From Prochlorococcus sp. AG-355-J09 (GTDB lineage Bacteria > Cyanobacteriota > Cyanobacteriia > PCC-6307 > Cyanobiaceae), in contig QCDO01000007.1 of NCBI GenBank assembly GCA_003278735.1, positions 1-64,000 on the forward strand: 64,000 bases of DNA. The letters are read 5' to 3'. The position numbers and the translations under genes are program-made. Below are positions 1 to 9,289 of the stretch, one piece after another. The notes beneath the pieces were generated by a model. That model ran no database searches. It had not been told where the DNA came from and saw only the letters and a program-made list of their open reading frames with translations. How positions within the stretch are numbered: position 1 is the stretch's first letter; each line of letters opens with the position of its first letter.

Positions 1-729
1 GTTAGAGAAGACGTTTTAGATATTCTTCTTAATTGCAAGCAACTATCAATAAATAGCACTAATACAGAGCTGGAAATCGGCAGGTTAGTAGCTAGTGGTC
101 CAATGGAGGTAAAGGCTAATGACATTCAATTCTCCTCTCAAGTTGAAATTGTGGATGGTGAAAAACCGATTGCGACTATCCAGGAGGGTCATAACTTAGA
201 GTTGGAAATCCATGTTGAAAGAGGTGTTGGATATAGACCTGTCGACCGAAAGAGTGAAGAGACAACTGCTATTGATTTGCTTCAAATAGATGCTGTATTT
301 ATGCCGGTGAAGAGAGTGAACTTTACGATTGATGAAACAGCAGTAGCAGAGGGTGGAACGGGCAGAGAAAGATTAAAAATGGAGGTAGTAACAGATGGCT
401 CAACCAGTCCTGATGATGCTATTGCTGAAGCTGCAAACCAATTAATAGAACTCTTCCAACCCCTCGCTACTGTCACAATGGTTGAAGAAATTCCTGAAGA
501 ACCTGAACCATCTCCTGAAGCTCAAATTCCTCTCGAGGAACTAAACTTGTCCGTTAGAGCATATAATTGTTTGAAACGGGCACAAGTTAACTCAGTTTCG
601 GATTTAATGGGCTTCAGCTATGAAGATCTTCTTGAAATTAAAAACTTTGGCTCTAAATCTGCAGATGAGGTTATTGAAGCTCTTGAGCGCATAGGCATTT
701 CTATTCCACAAAGCAGAACATCGGTTTAA
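1..729 (+). CDS. rpoA: RNA polymerase alpha subunit, 5' end missing
   Basis: The open frame runs into the window from its first base, so the start and most of the N-terminal assembly domain lie upstream; the first ATG in frame (103) is internal. The visible part contains the end of the N-terminal domain ([15 protein letters not shown]), an acidic linker rich in Glu and Pro, and the C-terminal domain beginning at [15 protein letters not shown] and carrying the helix-hairpin-helix region around [16 protein letters not shown]. This C-terminal domain contacts UP elements and activators in known bacterial alpha subunits. It is followed 14 bp later by rplQ, the usual order at the end of the bacterial ribosomal protein cluster. 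Confidence 0.97.
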   Translation, partial: VREDVLDILLNCKQLSINSTNTELEIGRLVASGPMEVKANDIQFSSQVEIVDGEKPIATIQEGHNLELEIHVERGVGYRPVDRKSEETTAIDLLQIDAVFMPVKRVNFTIDETAVAEGGTGRERLKMEVVTDGSTSPDDAIAEAANQLIELFQPLATVTMVEEIPEEPEPSPEAQIPLEELNLSVRAYNCLKRAQVNSVSDLMGFSYEDLLEIKNFGSKSADEVIEALERIGISIPQSRTSV

Positions 730-743
730 CAATTTTTAAGATT

Positions 744-1094
744 ATGAGACACCAACTTAGAATTCCATTATTAAGTAAACCTGCTGATCAGAGGAAAGCA
801 CTTCTAAGAGGTTTAACTACACAATTAATTAGAGAAGGTAGAGTAACGACAACAAAAGCTAGGGCAAAAGCTTTAAGAAATGAAGCTGAAAGAATGATTT
901 CACTCGCCAAAGATGGGAGTTTGGCTTCTAGGAGAAGAGCTATTGGATATATTTATGATAAAAAATTAGTTCATTCATTATTTGAAAAAGCAAAGGAAAG
1001 ATATGGGGACAGAAATGGTGGTTATACACGTATAGTCAGAACTGTTTCAAGAAAAGGTGATAACGCTCAGATGGCCATAATCGAGCTTGTTTAA
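744..1094 (+). CDS. rplQ: 50S ribosomal protein L17
   Basis: A 116-residue protein beginning [20 protein letters not shown], the conserved L17 N-terminus, and ending with the family tail ([19 protein letters not shown]). It is a large-subunit protein near the peptide exit tunnel. The length is normal for L17. It sits directly after rpoA, its standard partner, and its last codons run up against truA, which suggests that the three genes share a transcript. Confidence 0.97.
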   Translation: MRHQLRIPLLSKPADQRKALLRGLTTQLIREGRVTTTKARAKALRNEAERMISLAKDGSLASRRRAIGYIYDKKLVHSLFEKAKERYGDRNGGYTRIVRTVSRKGDNAQMAIIELV

Positions 1095-1131
1095 GTTTGA
1101 TATTAAAGGGGTTTTTACTAAAAAATATCTT

Positions 1132-1938
1132 TTGAAAAGGGTAGCTTTATTAGTCCAATATGATGGATCCAATTATTCAGGTTGGCAAAAACAAAAAAAT
1201 GCAACTACTGTTCAAGAAATTTTAGACAGAGCTCTCTTAAAGATTACAAATCACAAAATAAAGACTTTTGCAGCAGGAAGGACTGATGCTGGAGTTCATG
1301 CATCAGGTCAAGTAGTACACTTTGATGTTGATTGTGTTGTTCCAGGAAATAGTTATTCTGATCTCTTAAATAGTATTTTACCCTCAACAATTAGGATCTT
1401 GGAATCAGTTGAGGTTAAAGATAGTTGGCATGCATGCTATTCAGCAATGTATAGGCATTATCGATATGTCATTAATAACAGTAAATTCCCTAATTTGTTC
1501 ATAAATAATTGGTCATGGCATAGATATCAAAAAGTATTAGATGAAGTTTTAATGTTAAATGCATCCAAGACAATGGAAGGTGAACATGATTTTTTTGCTT
1601 TTCAGAAAAGTGGTAGTAATAGATCAAACTCTATTACAAATATAAAAAATATTGATATTAAAAGAGTAGAAGATTTGATTTTAGTTGATATTAAAGCTAC
1701 TGGTTTTTTATATGGAATGGTGCGTTTAATTATTGGTCAACTAGTTTTAGTTGGAGAAAAAAAAATATCGCCAGAAATTTTTACTGATAGATGGGTACAT
1801 AAAAAGAAAAATGATGTTAAAGAATCTGCTCCAGCTAAGGGGTTATGTTTTGTAAACGCTGTTTATGAAAAAAATGTTTTTAAAAAGATTAATAACAATG
1901 ATTTTTTCCCTGTATTCTTAATTAAGGGTTTTTCTTAG
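1132..1938 (+). CDS. truA: tRNA pseudouridine(38-40) synthase TruA
   Basis: Converts uridines 38-40 of the tRNA anticodon arm to pseudouridine. The catalytic-Asp motif GRTDAGVHA is intact, and the C-terminal part has the family's ATGFLYGMVR and SAPAKGLCF blocks. I chose the TTG at 1132 because it gives the usual N-terminus (KRVALLVQYDGSNYSGWQ); the frame stays open to another TTG at 1087 that overlaps the end of rplQ, so a 15-residue extension is possible. The position right after rplQ fits the rpoA-rplQ-truA order seen in many bacteria. Confidence 0.93.
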   Translation: MKRVALLVQYDGSNYSGWQKQKNATTVQEILDRALLKITNHKIKTFAAGRTDAGVHASGQVVHFDVDCVVPGNSYSDLLNSILPSTIRILESVEVKDSWHACYSAMYRHYRYVINNSKFPNLFINNWSWHRYQKVLDEVLMLNASKTMEGEHDFFAFQKSGSNRSNSITNIKNIDIKRVEDLILVDIKATGFLYGMVRLIIGQLVLVGEKKISPEIFTDRWVHKKKNDVKESAPAKGLCFVNAVYEKNVFKKINNNDFFPVFLIKGFS

Positions 1939-1977
1939 TTTAATTTAAGCTAATTTTTTTGTAATGATTTAAAACTG

Positions 1978-2007
1978 TTGTTTAATATTCATTCAATAAG
2001 GTAGAAT
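1978..2007 (+). promoter_or_regulatory. Possible sigma-70 type promoter of rplM
   Basis: In the 108-bp gap between truA and rplM, TTGTTT (1978-1983) and TAGAAT (2002-2007) are separated by 18 bp and sit about 40 bp before the rplM start. The match to consensus is moderate and in AT-rich DNA could be chance. The gap is longer than the others in this gene run, which is why a promoter here is reasonable. Confidence 0.3.
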
Positions 2008-2046
2008 TTAGGACTAACTTTAAATTTATTTGTATAAATTTGGTAA

Positions 2047-2478
2047 ATGAATAAAACAATTACTCCATCTTTAAAAACCATTGAAAGAAATTGGTTTTTA
2101 GTTGACGCAAAAGATAAGACACTTGGGAGACTTGCTACAGAAATCGCAACTGTTTTAAGAGGTAAGAATAAACCAACATTTACACCTCATCTGGATACTG
2201 GAGATTTTGTCATTGTAGTTAATGCTGAAAAAGTTGAGGTAACAGGTAAAAAAGCATCACAAAAGTTGTATAGAAGACATTCTGGAAGACCAGGAGGAAT
2301 GAAAATTGAAAAATTTGAGTCTCTACAAGCAAGAATTCCTGAAAGAATCATCGAGCAAGCTGTTAAGGGCATGCTGCCTCATAACTCTTTAGGAAGACAG
2401 CAATTTAAAAAATTAAAAGTTTATAAAGGTGCTGATCATCCTCATGCTGCTCAGAATCCTGTATTATTAAATAGTTAA
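2047..2478 (+). CDS. rplM: 50S ribosomal protein L13
   Basis: A 143-residue large-subunit protein. It shows the L13 signatures: [19 protein letters not shown] near the start, a [19 protein letters not shown] block at about residues 45-63, and [10 protein letters not shown] at about 110-119. The length is normal. It is followed 9 bp later by rpsI, the near-universal rplM-rpsI pair. Confidence 0.97.
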   Translation: MNKTITPSLKTIERNWFLVDAKDKTLGRLATEIATVLRGKNKPTFTPHLDTGDFVIVVNAEKVEVTGKKASQKLYRRHSGRPGGMKIEKFESLQARIPERIIEQAVKGMLPHNSLGRQQFKKLKVYKGADHPHAAQNPVLLNS

Positions 2479-2487
2479 TTTATTAAA

Positions 2488-2898
2488 ATGAATAGTCAAA
2501 TAAAAAACAAAGCTGTGTATTGGGGAACTGGAAGGAGAAAAACTTCAGTAGCTAGAGTTCGTTTGATTCCAGGAAATGGACTAATAAAAATTAATGGTCG
2601 TTCTGGAGATGATTACTTAAACTTTAACCCTTTGCACTTAAATTCAATAAAAGCACCTTTGCAAACATTAGGTCTTGAAAATTCTTATGATATTCTGGTA
2701 AATGTTTTTGGTGGTGGATTGACTGGTCAAGCAGATGCTATCAAGCAAGGAGCAGCAAGAGCACTTTGCGAATTATCTCCTGACAATAGGAAACCGCTAA
2801 AAACTGAAGGCCATCTCAGTAGAGATCCTAGAGCTAAGGAAAGAAGAAAATATGGTCTTAAAAAAGCAAGAAAAGCTCCTCAATTCTCCAAACGTTAA
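2488..2898 (+). CDS. rpsI: 30S ribosomal protein S9
   Basis: A 136-residue small-subunit protein. The N-terminal [16 protein letters not shown] motif, the central [21 protein letters not shown] block and the basic C-terminal tail ending in QFSKR are typical of S9; in known ribosomes this tail reaches the P-site tRNA. It lies between rplM and rpmE with 9- and 13-bp gaps, consistent with one operon. Confidence 0.97.
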   Translation: MNSQIKNKAVYWGTGRRKTSVARVRLIPGNGLIKINGRSGDDYLNFNPLHLNSIKAPLQTLGLENSYDILVNVFGGGLTGQADAIKQGAARALCELSPDNRKPLKTEGHLSRDPRAKERRKYGLKKARKAPQFSKR

Positions 2899-2911
2899 AG
2901 GAATTTAAATC

Positions 2912-3172
2912 ATGCCAAAATCAGAAATACACCCAAAATGGTATCCAGATGCAAAAGTTATTTGCAATGGAGAAGTTGTAATGACTACTGGCTCCACGCA
3001 ACCTGAATTACATGTTGATGTATGGAGTGGTAATCATCCTTTCTTCACTGGCACTCAAAAAATTCTTGATACAGAAGGTAGGGTTGATAGGTTTATGAAA
3101 AAATATGGAATGGGTTCAGCTAATTCTGCTACATCAAAAGAGCAAAAAGAAGAAAAAGATTCTAAAAAATAG
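2912..3172 (+). CDS. rpmE: 50S ribosomal protein L31
   Basis: An 86-residue protein starting MPKSEIHPKWYPDAKVICNG with the L31 core up to HPFFTGTQKILDTEGRVDRF, then a Lys/Glu/Ser-rich tail (about residues 70-86) longer than in many bacteria but common in cyanobacterial and plastid forms. Of the Cys positions of zinc-type L31 only one (CNG) remains, so this looks like the zinc-independent form. It follows rpsI and precedes prfA, an order often seen in cyanobacteria. Confidence 0.94.
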   Translation: MPKSEIHPKWYPDAKVICNGEVVMTTGSTQPELHVDVWSGNHPFFTGTQKILDTEGRVDRFMKKYGMGSANSATSKEQKEEKDSKK

Positions 3173-3200
3173 AATTTTCAAAAATTAAGCATAATTTCAA

Positions 3201-4295
3201 TTGGAATACTCAACATTAATTGCAAGGTTGAAAACTGCTTCAGAAAGTTTTGAAAATTTGGAAGTCCAGCTTGCAGATCCTGATATAGCTAATGATCCAA
3301 AAAAATTAGAATCAATAGCAAGAGAAAGGTCAAAATTGGAACCTTTGGTGGTTGATTTTAATAAGTTACTTGATACTGATAAAGAAATCGAAGATTCAAA
3401 AAATCTACTAAAAGAGAATAGAAATGATAAAGAAATGGAATCTTTGATAAATGAGGAATTAATAACTCTAGAGGAATGTAAAAATGAATTGATTCAAAAA
3501 ACGACAATCGCTTTATTACCAAAAGATCCAAGAGATGAGAGAAGTGTAATGTTAGAAATCAGGGCCGGTGCTGGAGGTAACGAGGCTTGTATCTGGGCGG
3601 GTGATTTAGCAAGAATGTACGAAAGATATGGACAAAAAATTGGATGGTCTGTAAAACCTGTTAGTGCTTCCGAGTCAGATATGGGAGGATTTAAGGAATT
3701 AGTTATCTCTGTTAAGGGAGATTCTGTATATAGTCAACTTAAATTTGAGGCCGGCGTACATAGAGTCCAAAGAGTTCCAGCTACTGAATCTCAAGGTAGA
3801 GTTCATACCTCAACTGCCACAGTGGCCGTCATGCCTGAGGCTGATCCTGTTGAGGTGAAGATTGATCCAATAGATCTAGAGGTTGGTACAGCAAGATCGG
3901 GAGGTGCAGGGGGACAAAATGTTAACAAGGTTGAGACAGCTATTGATCTTCTCCACAAGCCTACAGGAATAAGAGTTTTTTGTACTCAAGAGAGATCACA
4001 ATTGCAAAATCGCGAACGAGCAATGGAAATTTTAAGAGCTAAATTGTATGAAATTCAATTAAAAGAAGCCAATGCAAAAGAGAGATCACAAAGGCTTTCC
4101 CAGGTTGGAACAGGCGATAGAAGTGAAAAAATCAGAACTTATAATTTTAAAGATAACAGGACAACTGATCATAGATTAGGTTCCAATTTTTCTCTTGAGC
4201 CAATTCTTGCTGGTCAATTAGAAGAAGTGATTAATGCATGCATAGCTCAAGAACAAAAAAGAATGATGGAAGATTTTAATAAAGAAGTAAATTAA
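3201..4295 (+). CDS. prfA: Peptide chain release factor 1
   Basis: Recognises UAA and UAG stop codons and triggers peptide release. The catalytic GGQ is at residues 237-239 within [15 protein letters not shown], and the Arg-rich helix region and [14 protein letters not shown] block follow. At 364 residues it is full length for RF1. The start is TTG at 3201 ([16 protein letters not shown]), 28 bp after rpmE. It is convergent with the HNH gene, with a 10-bp gap. Confidence 0.96.
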   Translation: MEYSTLIARLKTASESFENLEVQLADPDIANDPKKLESIARERSKLEPLVVDFNKLLDTDKEIEDSKNLLKENRNDKEMESLINEELITLEECKNELIQKTTIALLPKDPRDERSVMLEIRAGAGGNEACIWAGDLARMYERYGQKIGWSVKPVSASESDMGGFKELVISVKGDSVYSQLKFEAGVHRVQRVPATESQGRVHTSTATVAVMPEADPVEVKIDPIDLEVGTARSGGAGGQNVNKVETAIDLLHKPTGIRVFCTQERSQLQNRERAMEILRAKLYEIQLKEANAKERSQRLSQVGTGDRSEKIRTYNFKDNRTTDHRLGSNFSLEPILAGQLEEVINACIAQEQKRMMEDFNKEVN

Positions 4296-4305
4296 GATTT
4301 TTTTA

Positions 4306-4812
4306 TTAGATTGCAACCCCTATTACGTATTTACTCCATTCTTTATGCTTGCCAGAGTCAATTTGTCTTGTAGCTTCAAAATTTAGATTACTTAATGGAC
4401 GATAAGGCCGACGTTTTAAGGGCATATTCGCCTCTTCGGGGGTTCGATTACCTTTTTGTACATTACATCTTAGACATGCTGTAGTAACATTTTCCCAGTG
4501 ATCTGTTCCACCTCTGCTTCTTGGTAAAACATGATCTATTGATAGGTCACTACCCCTATAGTTACAGTATTGGCAAGAATTATTATCTCTCAGAAGAATA
4601 TTTTTTCTTGTTAAAGAAACCTCTCTAAAAGGAACTTTGACGTAGTAACGAAGTCTTATAACTGTCGGCAACTTTTTGCCACTATGAATTGAATATGTTT
4701 TATCTTCCTCTAAGCTTTCTGCTTTACCTTTTATCATCAAAATTACTGCTCTTCGCCAGGAAGTGATGTTTAAAGGTTCATAAGATGCATTTAAAACTAG
4801 AGTCTGGCCCAT
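4306..4812 (-). CDS. HNH endonuclease family protein
   Basis: A 168-residue protein from the start MGQTLVLNASYEPLNITSW; the frame is open upstream to 4899, but that extension overlaps the alr start region and lacks family character. The HNH core is visible: a CQYC zinc pair, then LSIDHVLPRSRGGTDHWENV with the catalytic His, followed by the second zinc pair CLRCN at about residues 113-117. This single-domain type is widespread in cyanobacteria as a chromosomal housekeeping gene rather than in an intron or phage. Its biological role is not known to me; no partner methylase or intein is nearby. Confidence 0.85.
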   Translation of the reverse strand: MGQTLVLNASYEPLNITSWRRAVILMIKGKAESLEEDKTYSIHSGKKLPTVIRLRYYVKVPFREVSLTRKNILLRDNNSCQYCNYRGSDLSIDHVLPRSRGGTDHWENVTTACLRCNVQKGNRTPEEANMPLKRRPYRPLSNLNFEATRQIDSGKHKEWSKYVIGVAI

Positions 4813-4880
4813 GCCAAAATACAATTTACATGTCATGCTAACTGTATATTTCAATAAGCGCATATATTTGTGCAAAGTTA

Positions 4881-6080
4881 ATGCAAAAAAGGCAAACAAA
4901 TCAGGTATTTAAATTTGACAAATTTCCAAATTTTGAAAAAGATATAGATTTTAAACAAAGAGCATGGATTGAAGTTAAAGGTAAAGCAATAGAAACAAAC
5001 GTCAGACATTTAAGATCAAAATTAAGTAAAAATTGTCAATTTATGGCAGTCGTTAAAGCTGATGGATATGGACATGATGCGGAATTAGTATCACAGTATG
5101 CTATCAAAGGTGGAGCATCTCAATTAGGTGTTGCCACATTAAATGAAGGCATTAAGCTCCGTTCTTCTGGAGTTAAAAAACCAATACTTATCCTCGGAAA
5201 TCTTTATACGAAAAGGGATCTTATTATATGTTTTAAAAATGATCTTATGCCAACTGTCAGTAGTATAAGAGAATGTTTAATTTGCAATAACATTGGTAAG
5301 CACTTTGGATCGAAATTTCCTTTACACCTTAAAGTTGATACCGGAATGTCAAGATTAGGATTTGAATACGATAAATTTGTTCAGCAATTTGAAAAAATAA
5401 AATCTTTTGAGAACATTTTAATAAGAGGAATATATAGTCATTTATCCTCTGCAGATGAAGCTATCGCAATAGATTCTCAAAGTGTTACACAATTACAAAG
5501 ACTGAAGTTTAATGAATTATTAAAGCAAATTAATCTTGATAGAAATAATGAAATTAAGATTCATTTGTCTAATTCTGCGGGAATGCTTCTTAGCAAAGAT
5601 TTTCATTTTCACATGGTACGTGTTGGGCTTTCTATGTACGGATACAGTCCATTAGACAAAATAGATAAAAATTTGTTACTTAAACCAGCTTTATCTTTGA
5701 AGGCCAAAGTAGCTTTTATAAGAAATATTGATAAAGGTGTAAGTGTAAGTTATGGAGGCAAATTTGTAAGTCATAGAAAAACTAAGTTAGCTGTATTAAG
5801 TATTGGTTATGCAGATGGTGTACCAAGAAATCTTTCAGGCAAGATTAACGTAATCTACAATAATAAATTTTATCCTCAAGTTGGATCTATAACTATGGAC
5901 CAAATGATGGTAGACATAACAGATTCTAATGAAATTAAAGTTGGTAGTACCATGTTATTACTAGGATCTGATGGAGATAAAACAATTTCTCCTCTTGAAT
6001 GGGCAAGTAAATCTAATACTATTCCTTGGGAAATTCTTTGTTCTTTTAAAAATAGATTACCTAAAGTTCAAGTAGACTAG
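4881..6080 (+). CDS. alr: Alanine racemase
   Basis: A PLP-dependent enzyme that interconverts L- and D-alanine for peptidoglycan. The PLP-binding lysine is K59 in FMAVVKADGYGH, and the second catalytic residue is Y291 in VSVSYGGKF. The C-terminal GSITMDQMMVDITD block is also typical. At 399 residues it has a slightly extended N-terminus (about 25 residues before the AWIEVKGKAIETN start of the barrel), so a later start cannot be excluded, although no other Met lies in this stretch. It is divergent from the HNH gene, with 68 bp between starts. Confidence 0.95.
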   Translation: MQKRQTNQVFKFDKFPNFEKDIDFKQRAWIEVKGKAIETNVRHLRSKLSKNCQFMAVVKADGYGHDAELVSQYAIKGGASQLGVATLNEGIKLRSSGVKKPILILGNLYTKRDLIICFKNDLMPTVSSIRECLICNNIGKHFGSKFPLHLKVDTGMSRLGFEYDKFVQQFEKIKSFENILIRGIYSHLSSADEAIAIDSQSVTQLQRLKFNELLKQINLDRNNEIKIHLSNSAGMLLSKDFHFHMVRVGLSMYGYSPLDKIDKNLLLKPALSLKAKVAFIRNIDKGVSVSYGGKFVSHRKTKLAVLSIGYADGVPRNLSGKINVIYNNKFYPQVGSITMDQMMVDITDSNEIKVGSTMLLLGSDGDKTISPLEWASKSNTIPWEILCSFKNRLPKVQVD

Positions 6081-6141
6081 ACATTTCGATTAAATAAAAA
6101 ATTTTGAATGTTTGCATAAAAATTGATAATGTATAAGAACT

Positions 6142-6230
6142 GGAGAGGTGGCTGAGTGGTTGAAAGCGGCTCCCTGCTAAGGAGTTACAGGAGGTAACTT
6201 TTGTCGAGGGTTCGAATCCCTCCCTCTCCG
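6142..6230 (+). tRNA. tRNA-Ser (anticodon GCU)
   Basis: The acceptor arm GGAGAGG pairs with CCTCTCC at the 3' end, followed by discriminator G; CCA is not encoded. The D-arm contains GGCTGAGTGG, the anticodon loop reads CTGCTAA (anticodon GCT), there is a long class II variable arm as expected for serine, and the T-arm contains GGTTCGAATCC. It lies in the alr to HAD-gene gap and reads AGC/AGU codons. Confidence 0.95.
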
Positions 6231-6265
6231 TGATTTATTTAGAAAATTTTTAATTAAAATTTGTT

Positions 6266-7054
6266 TTAAAACAAGTCAAGATCAATATCTTCTAGTTCAT
6301 AAATAGAATTTAAAATCAAGTCAGCGCCTGCATTTCTAAGATTTGTTTCGTAAGAAATACGTTCTTTTAATCGAGAATCTAAATGTAAATGAGGGGGAGC
6401 TATTCCGATACTTATGAATTTCTGAGATGGTATTTCCTTTCTAGCGTTTATAACTGTATTTATATCTGCAATAGTGTCTCCTACATATGCAATGGGAATA
6501 TTTGATTCACCAATTTTATCTCCAATAAGCTTTTTTGATAAGTTAATAAAACCTTTAGGATCAGGCTTATCAGGGGCATCTCCCATAGATATTAATGGTG
6601 GTGATTTTAGTCCAAGTCTTTTTTCTAAAACAAATTTTGCAGAAGCAGATTCTGCACCACTAACAAAACCCCAGATTATTCCATTATCTTGAATTAAATC
6701 AAAAAACTTTTTATCAACTAATAACTCCTCATTTGTTATGTAACCCGACCAGTATTTACTATCTTTATTTGGATCTCCACCAAAGTAAAGCTTTTCAAAA
6801 CATTTTACTATCTCCTCTCTTGGAGGAATTTTAAGGTTTAAGTTTTCTTTTTTTATACATCTTTTTATAAGTTCTAAACTTAAATCCCAGTCATTATTCC
6901 AGATCCCTTCATTTTTGGCATTATCAATATCCATATAGCTTGGCTCCCATCCGGTAAATTTGTAGACAGTTTTTTTTAATGAAAGTCTGTAACTATTCTC
7001 TACGCTGCGGATTACCCCATCAATGTCAAACAAAATTAAACCAATATTTTTCAA
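6266..7054 (-). CDS. HAD-superfamily hydrolase (phosphatase-like)
   Basis: A 262-residue protein. HAD motif I is at the N-terminus (LILFDIDGVIRS, nucleophile Asp and the +2 Asp), a helical cap follows (about residues 15-120), then motif II (WGFVSGAES), motif III Lys (KPDPKGFINLSKK) and motif IV (YVGDTIADINTV). This is an intact catalytic set for phosphoester hydrolysis. The substrate is not evident. It is followed on the same side of the chromosome by the cobalamin gene, but the 97-bp gap and different products give no firm functional link. Confidence 0.85.
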   Translation of the reverse strand: MKNIGLILFDIDGVIRSVENSYRLSLKKTVYKFTGWEPSYMDIDNAKNEGIWNNDWDLSLELIKRCIKKENLNLKIPPREEIVKCFEKLYFGGDPNKDSKYWSGYITNEELLVDKKFFDLIQDNGIIWGFVSGAESASAKFVLEKRLGLKSPPLISMGDAPDKPDPKGFINLSKKLIGDKIGESNIPIAYVGDTIADINTVINARKEIPSQKFISIGIAPPHLHLDSRLKERISYETNLRNAGADLILNSIYELEDIDLDLF

Positions 7055-7151
7055 TTAATTTTCTTACATGATTATTATAAAAGATTAGTATTCTTATAAA
7101 GAAAAAGCAAAGAAAAACATTCTATTTATAAAAATTATGGATTAGCGAAAC

Positions 7152-8954
7152 TTAATTTTGTAAATATCCTCTGGGAGTGAGAAATATTTCGTCAACTAAG
7201 GTTGTTTGAGAATTGCCAATAATAATGATTGATAACATATCAATCTCTTTAAAAGGAATGGTTTTTAAAGTAAAAAATTTTTTAGTTTGATTTTCTCTCC
7301 CTACTTGCCTAGCTAATAAAACTGGAGTATCACCATGTCTAGATTGTAAACATATATCTATTACACTTTTAAGCTGCCAATTTCTCTCAATGGATTGAGG
7401 ATTAAATAAAGCTATTACAAAGTCGCCCACAAGAGCTCCTTCAATTCTTTTTTCTATTAAAGACCACGGTGTTAATTTATCGCTTAAGCTTACTGAACAA
7501 AAGTCATTCATTAGTGGTGCTCCACTAATTGCAGCAGCTAATTGAACACTACTTATACCTGGATGTATTTCAAAGTAAGGCCTATATTCTTTTTTGATTT
7601 TTTGTAGTAGTTCTAAAAGTAAACCTGCCATTCCATAAAATCCAGATTCACCTGAAGAAATTAAAGCCACTTTTATTCCTTCTTCAGCTAGTTTAATTGC
7701 CTTACTGCATCTCTCTTTTTCCTCAGTAAGTTTACTTTCAATTAAAACCTGATCATTCCTTTTTAAGGGTTTTATTAAATCTAAATACATCTTGTATCCA
7801 ATCCAAACAGTACATCTTGAAAGTGCTTTTCTTGCATTATTGGTTAGGAAGGAGATATCACCGGGCCCACTTCCAATAATATGGATCTCACCATGGGTTG
7901 GATTATATTGATTTTTTGATTCTGCTACAGCGATAGTTACTGCCCCAGATTGATTTTTGAAAATTCTTTTTTCTTCTAATAATTTTGATTCTTCTCCCGC
8001 TGCGAGTAAGCAAGAGGCTTCTGCTACAGAAGGTGTACCAATTTCCTTTTGCACGACATTTGATGGATTTGGGACAATTATTGTTGAAAGATCTTTTTTA
8101 CTAAAAAACTTTATAGGCAAGTTTTTTTCTTCAGAAAGTTCTAATATTCCTTTCTCATCTTTTTTTATATCTATAGTTGCAAATCCCGCAATTGATTGCT
8201 GCGATAAATTTCCTGACTCCAAAAGATTATTTAAAGAATTTGCTATTAATTCTTTGCTTGTATTTCTTTCACATCCAATGCCAATCCATAATACAGGCGG
8301 GTGCCAAGTTGTTCCATGATTTTCGAATATACTCACATGAAATGTTGAATCTCGTTTTTCAGTTTCTTTTTTATCAATTTGATTAATAATCTCAGCTGAT
8401 TCTGAAGTTTTCCATAAGCTATTACCAGATAATTGTTTGCAAAATATTTCTTCGTTTTTAGCTTGTTTAATTACTAGTTTTGACCAATCGTTTATTTTGC
8501 CAGATCTTTTCCACCCCCATTGATTTCCAAATGCATCAAGATTTAAGAGGCTTTGATCATTGGAATTATTAGTTTCTATAATTTCGCCACCAAGTAAATT
8601 AGCAATTTGACATGAAATATTTTGCGTATTTGACTGATGTAAGCCAATTAATGGAACTATCTTGGAACATTTGTTATCTATAACTATTACTCCTGGATCT
8701 TGATCTTTAGAGGTTAAAAATGGATTTATTATGCGTATCGATGCAGCAATTGAGCCTATAAAAATTATTAAATCTATCTTCGGCCATTTTTTTAATAATA
8801 TTTCTACAGGTTTTTGTACTTGAATAAGTTCATTTTCCTTTCCCTCCTCTTTTGAAGAACCCGCAATATATATGTCTTTGACAAATTCGGTTTTTTTAAG
8901 CCTTTTTAAAATTTCTTTTGAATTATTAGATAGACCTATCGCAATGCCTTTCAA
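7152..8954 (-). CDS. cobJ: CbiG-CobJ fusion: cobalamin ring-contraction enzyme
   Basis: A 600-residue fusion of two cobalamin (B12) pathway domains. Residues about 1-340 resemble CbiG: an N-terminal domain (IDLIIFIGSIAASIRIINPF, then VIVIDNKCSKIVPLIGLHQ) and a C-terminal domain (LWIGIGCERNTSKELI at about 218, up to SVAEASCLLA). Residues about 357-600 are a tetrapyrrole methylase matching CobJ/CbiH, precorrin-3B C17-methyltransferase, starting HIIGSGPGDISFLT with PGISSVQLAAA and LFNPQSIERNWQLK. In the anaerobic pathway CbiG opens the delta-lactone and CbiH contracts the ring, consecutive steps, so the fusion is logical. It fits B12 synthesis in marine picocyanobacteria. Confidence 0.92.
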   Translation of the reverse strand: MKGIAIGLSNNSKEILKRLKKTEFVKDIYIAGSSKEEGKENELIQVQKPVEILLKKWPKIDLIIFIGSIAASIRIINPFLTSKDQDPGVIVIDNKCSKIVPLIGLHQSNTQNISCQIANLLGGEIIETNNSNDQSLLNLDAFGNQWGWKRSGKINDWSKLVIKQAKNEEIFCKQLSGNSLWKTSESAEIINQIDKKETEKRDSTFHVSIFENHGTTWHPPVLWIGIGCERNTSKELIANSLNNLLESGNLSQQSIAGFATIDIKKDEKGILELSEEKNLPIKFFSKKDLSTIIVPNPSNVVQKEIGTPSVAEASCLLAAGEESKLLEEKRIFKNQSGAVTIAVAESKNQYNPTHGEIHIIGSGPGDISFLTNNARKALSRCTVWIGYKMYLDLIKPLKRNDQVLIESKLTEEKERCSKAIKLAEEGIKVALISSGESGFYGMAGLLLELLQKIKKEYRPYFEIHPGISSVQLAAAISGAPLMNDFCSVSLSDKLTPWSLIEKRIEGALVGDFVIALFNPQSIERNWQLKSVIDICLQSRHGDTPVLLARQVGRENQTKKFFTLKTIPFKEIDMLSIIIIGNSQTTLVDEIFLTPRGYLQN

Positions 8955-9139
8955 ATTAGAAACTATTGATAGTAACTTTGAAATTATATCCTGTCGCTGG
9001 ATTTAAAAAAATTTTCTTTGAAATATAAAAAAAAATTTAAGAAATTTATATAAATTTTGAGTAAAAATACTCATAATTTAGTCATAGACAAGAATTTAAC
9101 AAAATATTCATATAGTAACAATCATTAGAACATTTGTTA

Positions 9140-9154
9140 CGTTAATGCATAACG
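9140..9154. promoter_or_regulatory. Inverted repeat in psaA upstream region
   Basis: CGTTA (9140-9144) and TAACG (9150-9154) are exact reverse complements around ATGCA, about 140 bp before the psaA start. A GTTAC just before it forms a direct-repeat-like GTTAcGTTA. It could be a regulator binding site, but a 5-bp arm is short evidence. Confidence 0.25.
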
Positions 9155-9180
9155 AAAGAATCTTTGCCTTATTATTTTTG

Positions 9181-9213
9181 AAACGAATATCTAAAGTTCC
9201 GAAGGATTCGTTT
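9181..9213 (+). promoter_or_regulatory. psaA: Stem-loop in the psaA leader
   Basis: AAACGAAT (9181-9188) is an exact reverse complement of ATTCGTTT (9206-9213), with a 17-nt loop. It lies 76 bp before the psaA ATG, in what is probably the 5' untranslated region. There is no following T-run long enough to call it a terminator with certainty (only TTTTC). Confidence 0.35.
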
Positions 9214-9289
9214 TCTTGAACATTATCATTAAAAATAGGTTCAAGATCCGATCAATCGGCTTTAATGTCAATTATTTTCGAGGTGCTAG

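Larger units (their letters stand above)
8955..9289. other. Intergenic region upstream of psaA and cobJ (335 bp)
   Basis: No open frame of note. It must contain the divergent promoters for cobJ (minus) and psaA (plus). Two inverted repeats are listed separately: CGTTA-ATGCA-TAACG at 9140-9154 and an 8-bp stem at 9181-9213. The DNA proximal to cobJ (9000-9060) is strongly A/T-rich with long A runs. Confidence 0.7.

Noticed and set aside
1087-1131. Upstream TTG start for truA overlapping rplQ
   Set aside because: It would add 15 residues without family similarity; the TTG at 1132 matches the usual TruA start. Not excluded, only less likely.
4813-4899. N-terminal extension of the HNH nuclease frame, 29 residues
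   Set aside because: It runs into the alr start region and the segment before MGQTLVLNASYEPLN lacks family similarity; the inner ATG gives the standard family start.
7957-8319. 120-codon frame on the plus strand inside cobJ
   Set aside because: It is a shadow of cobJ on the opposite strand; the protein is low-complexity Phe/Ser-rich and matches nothing.
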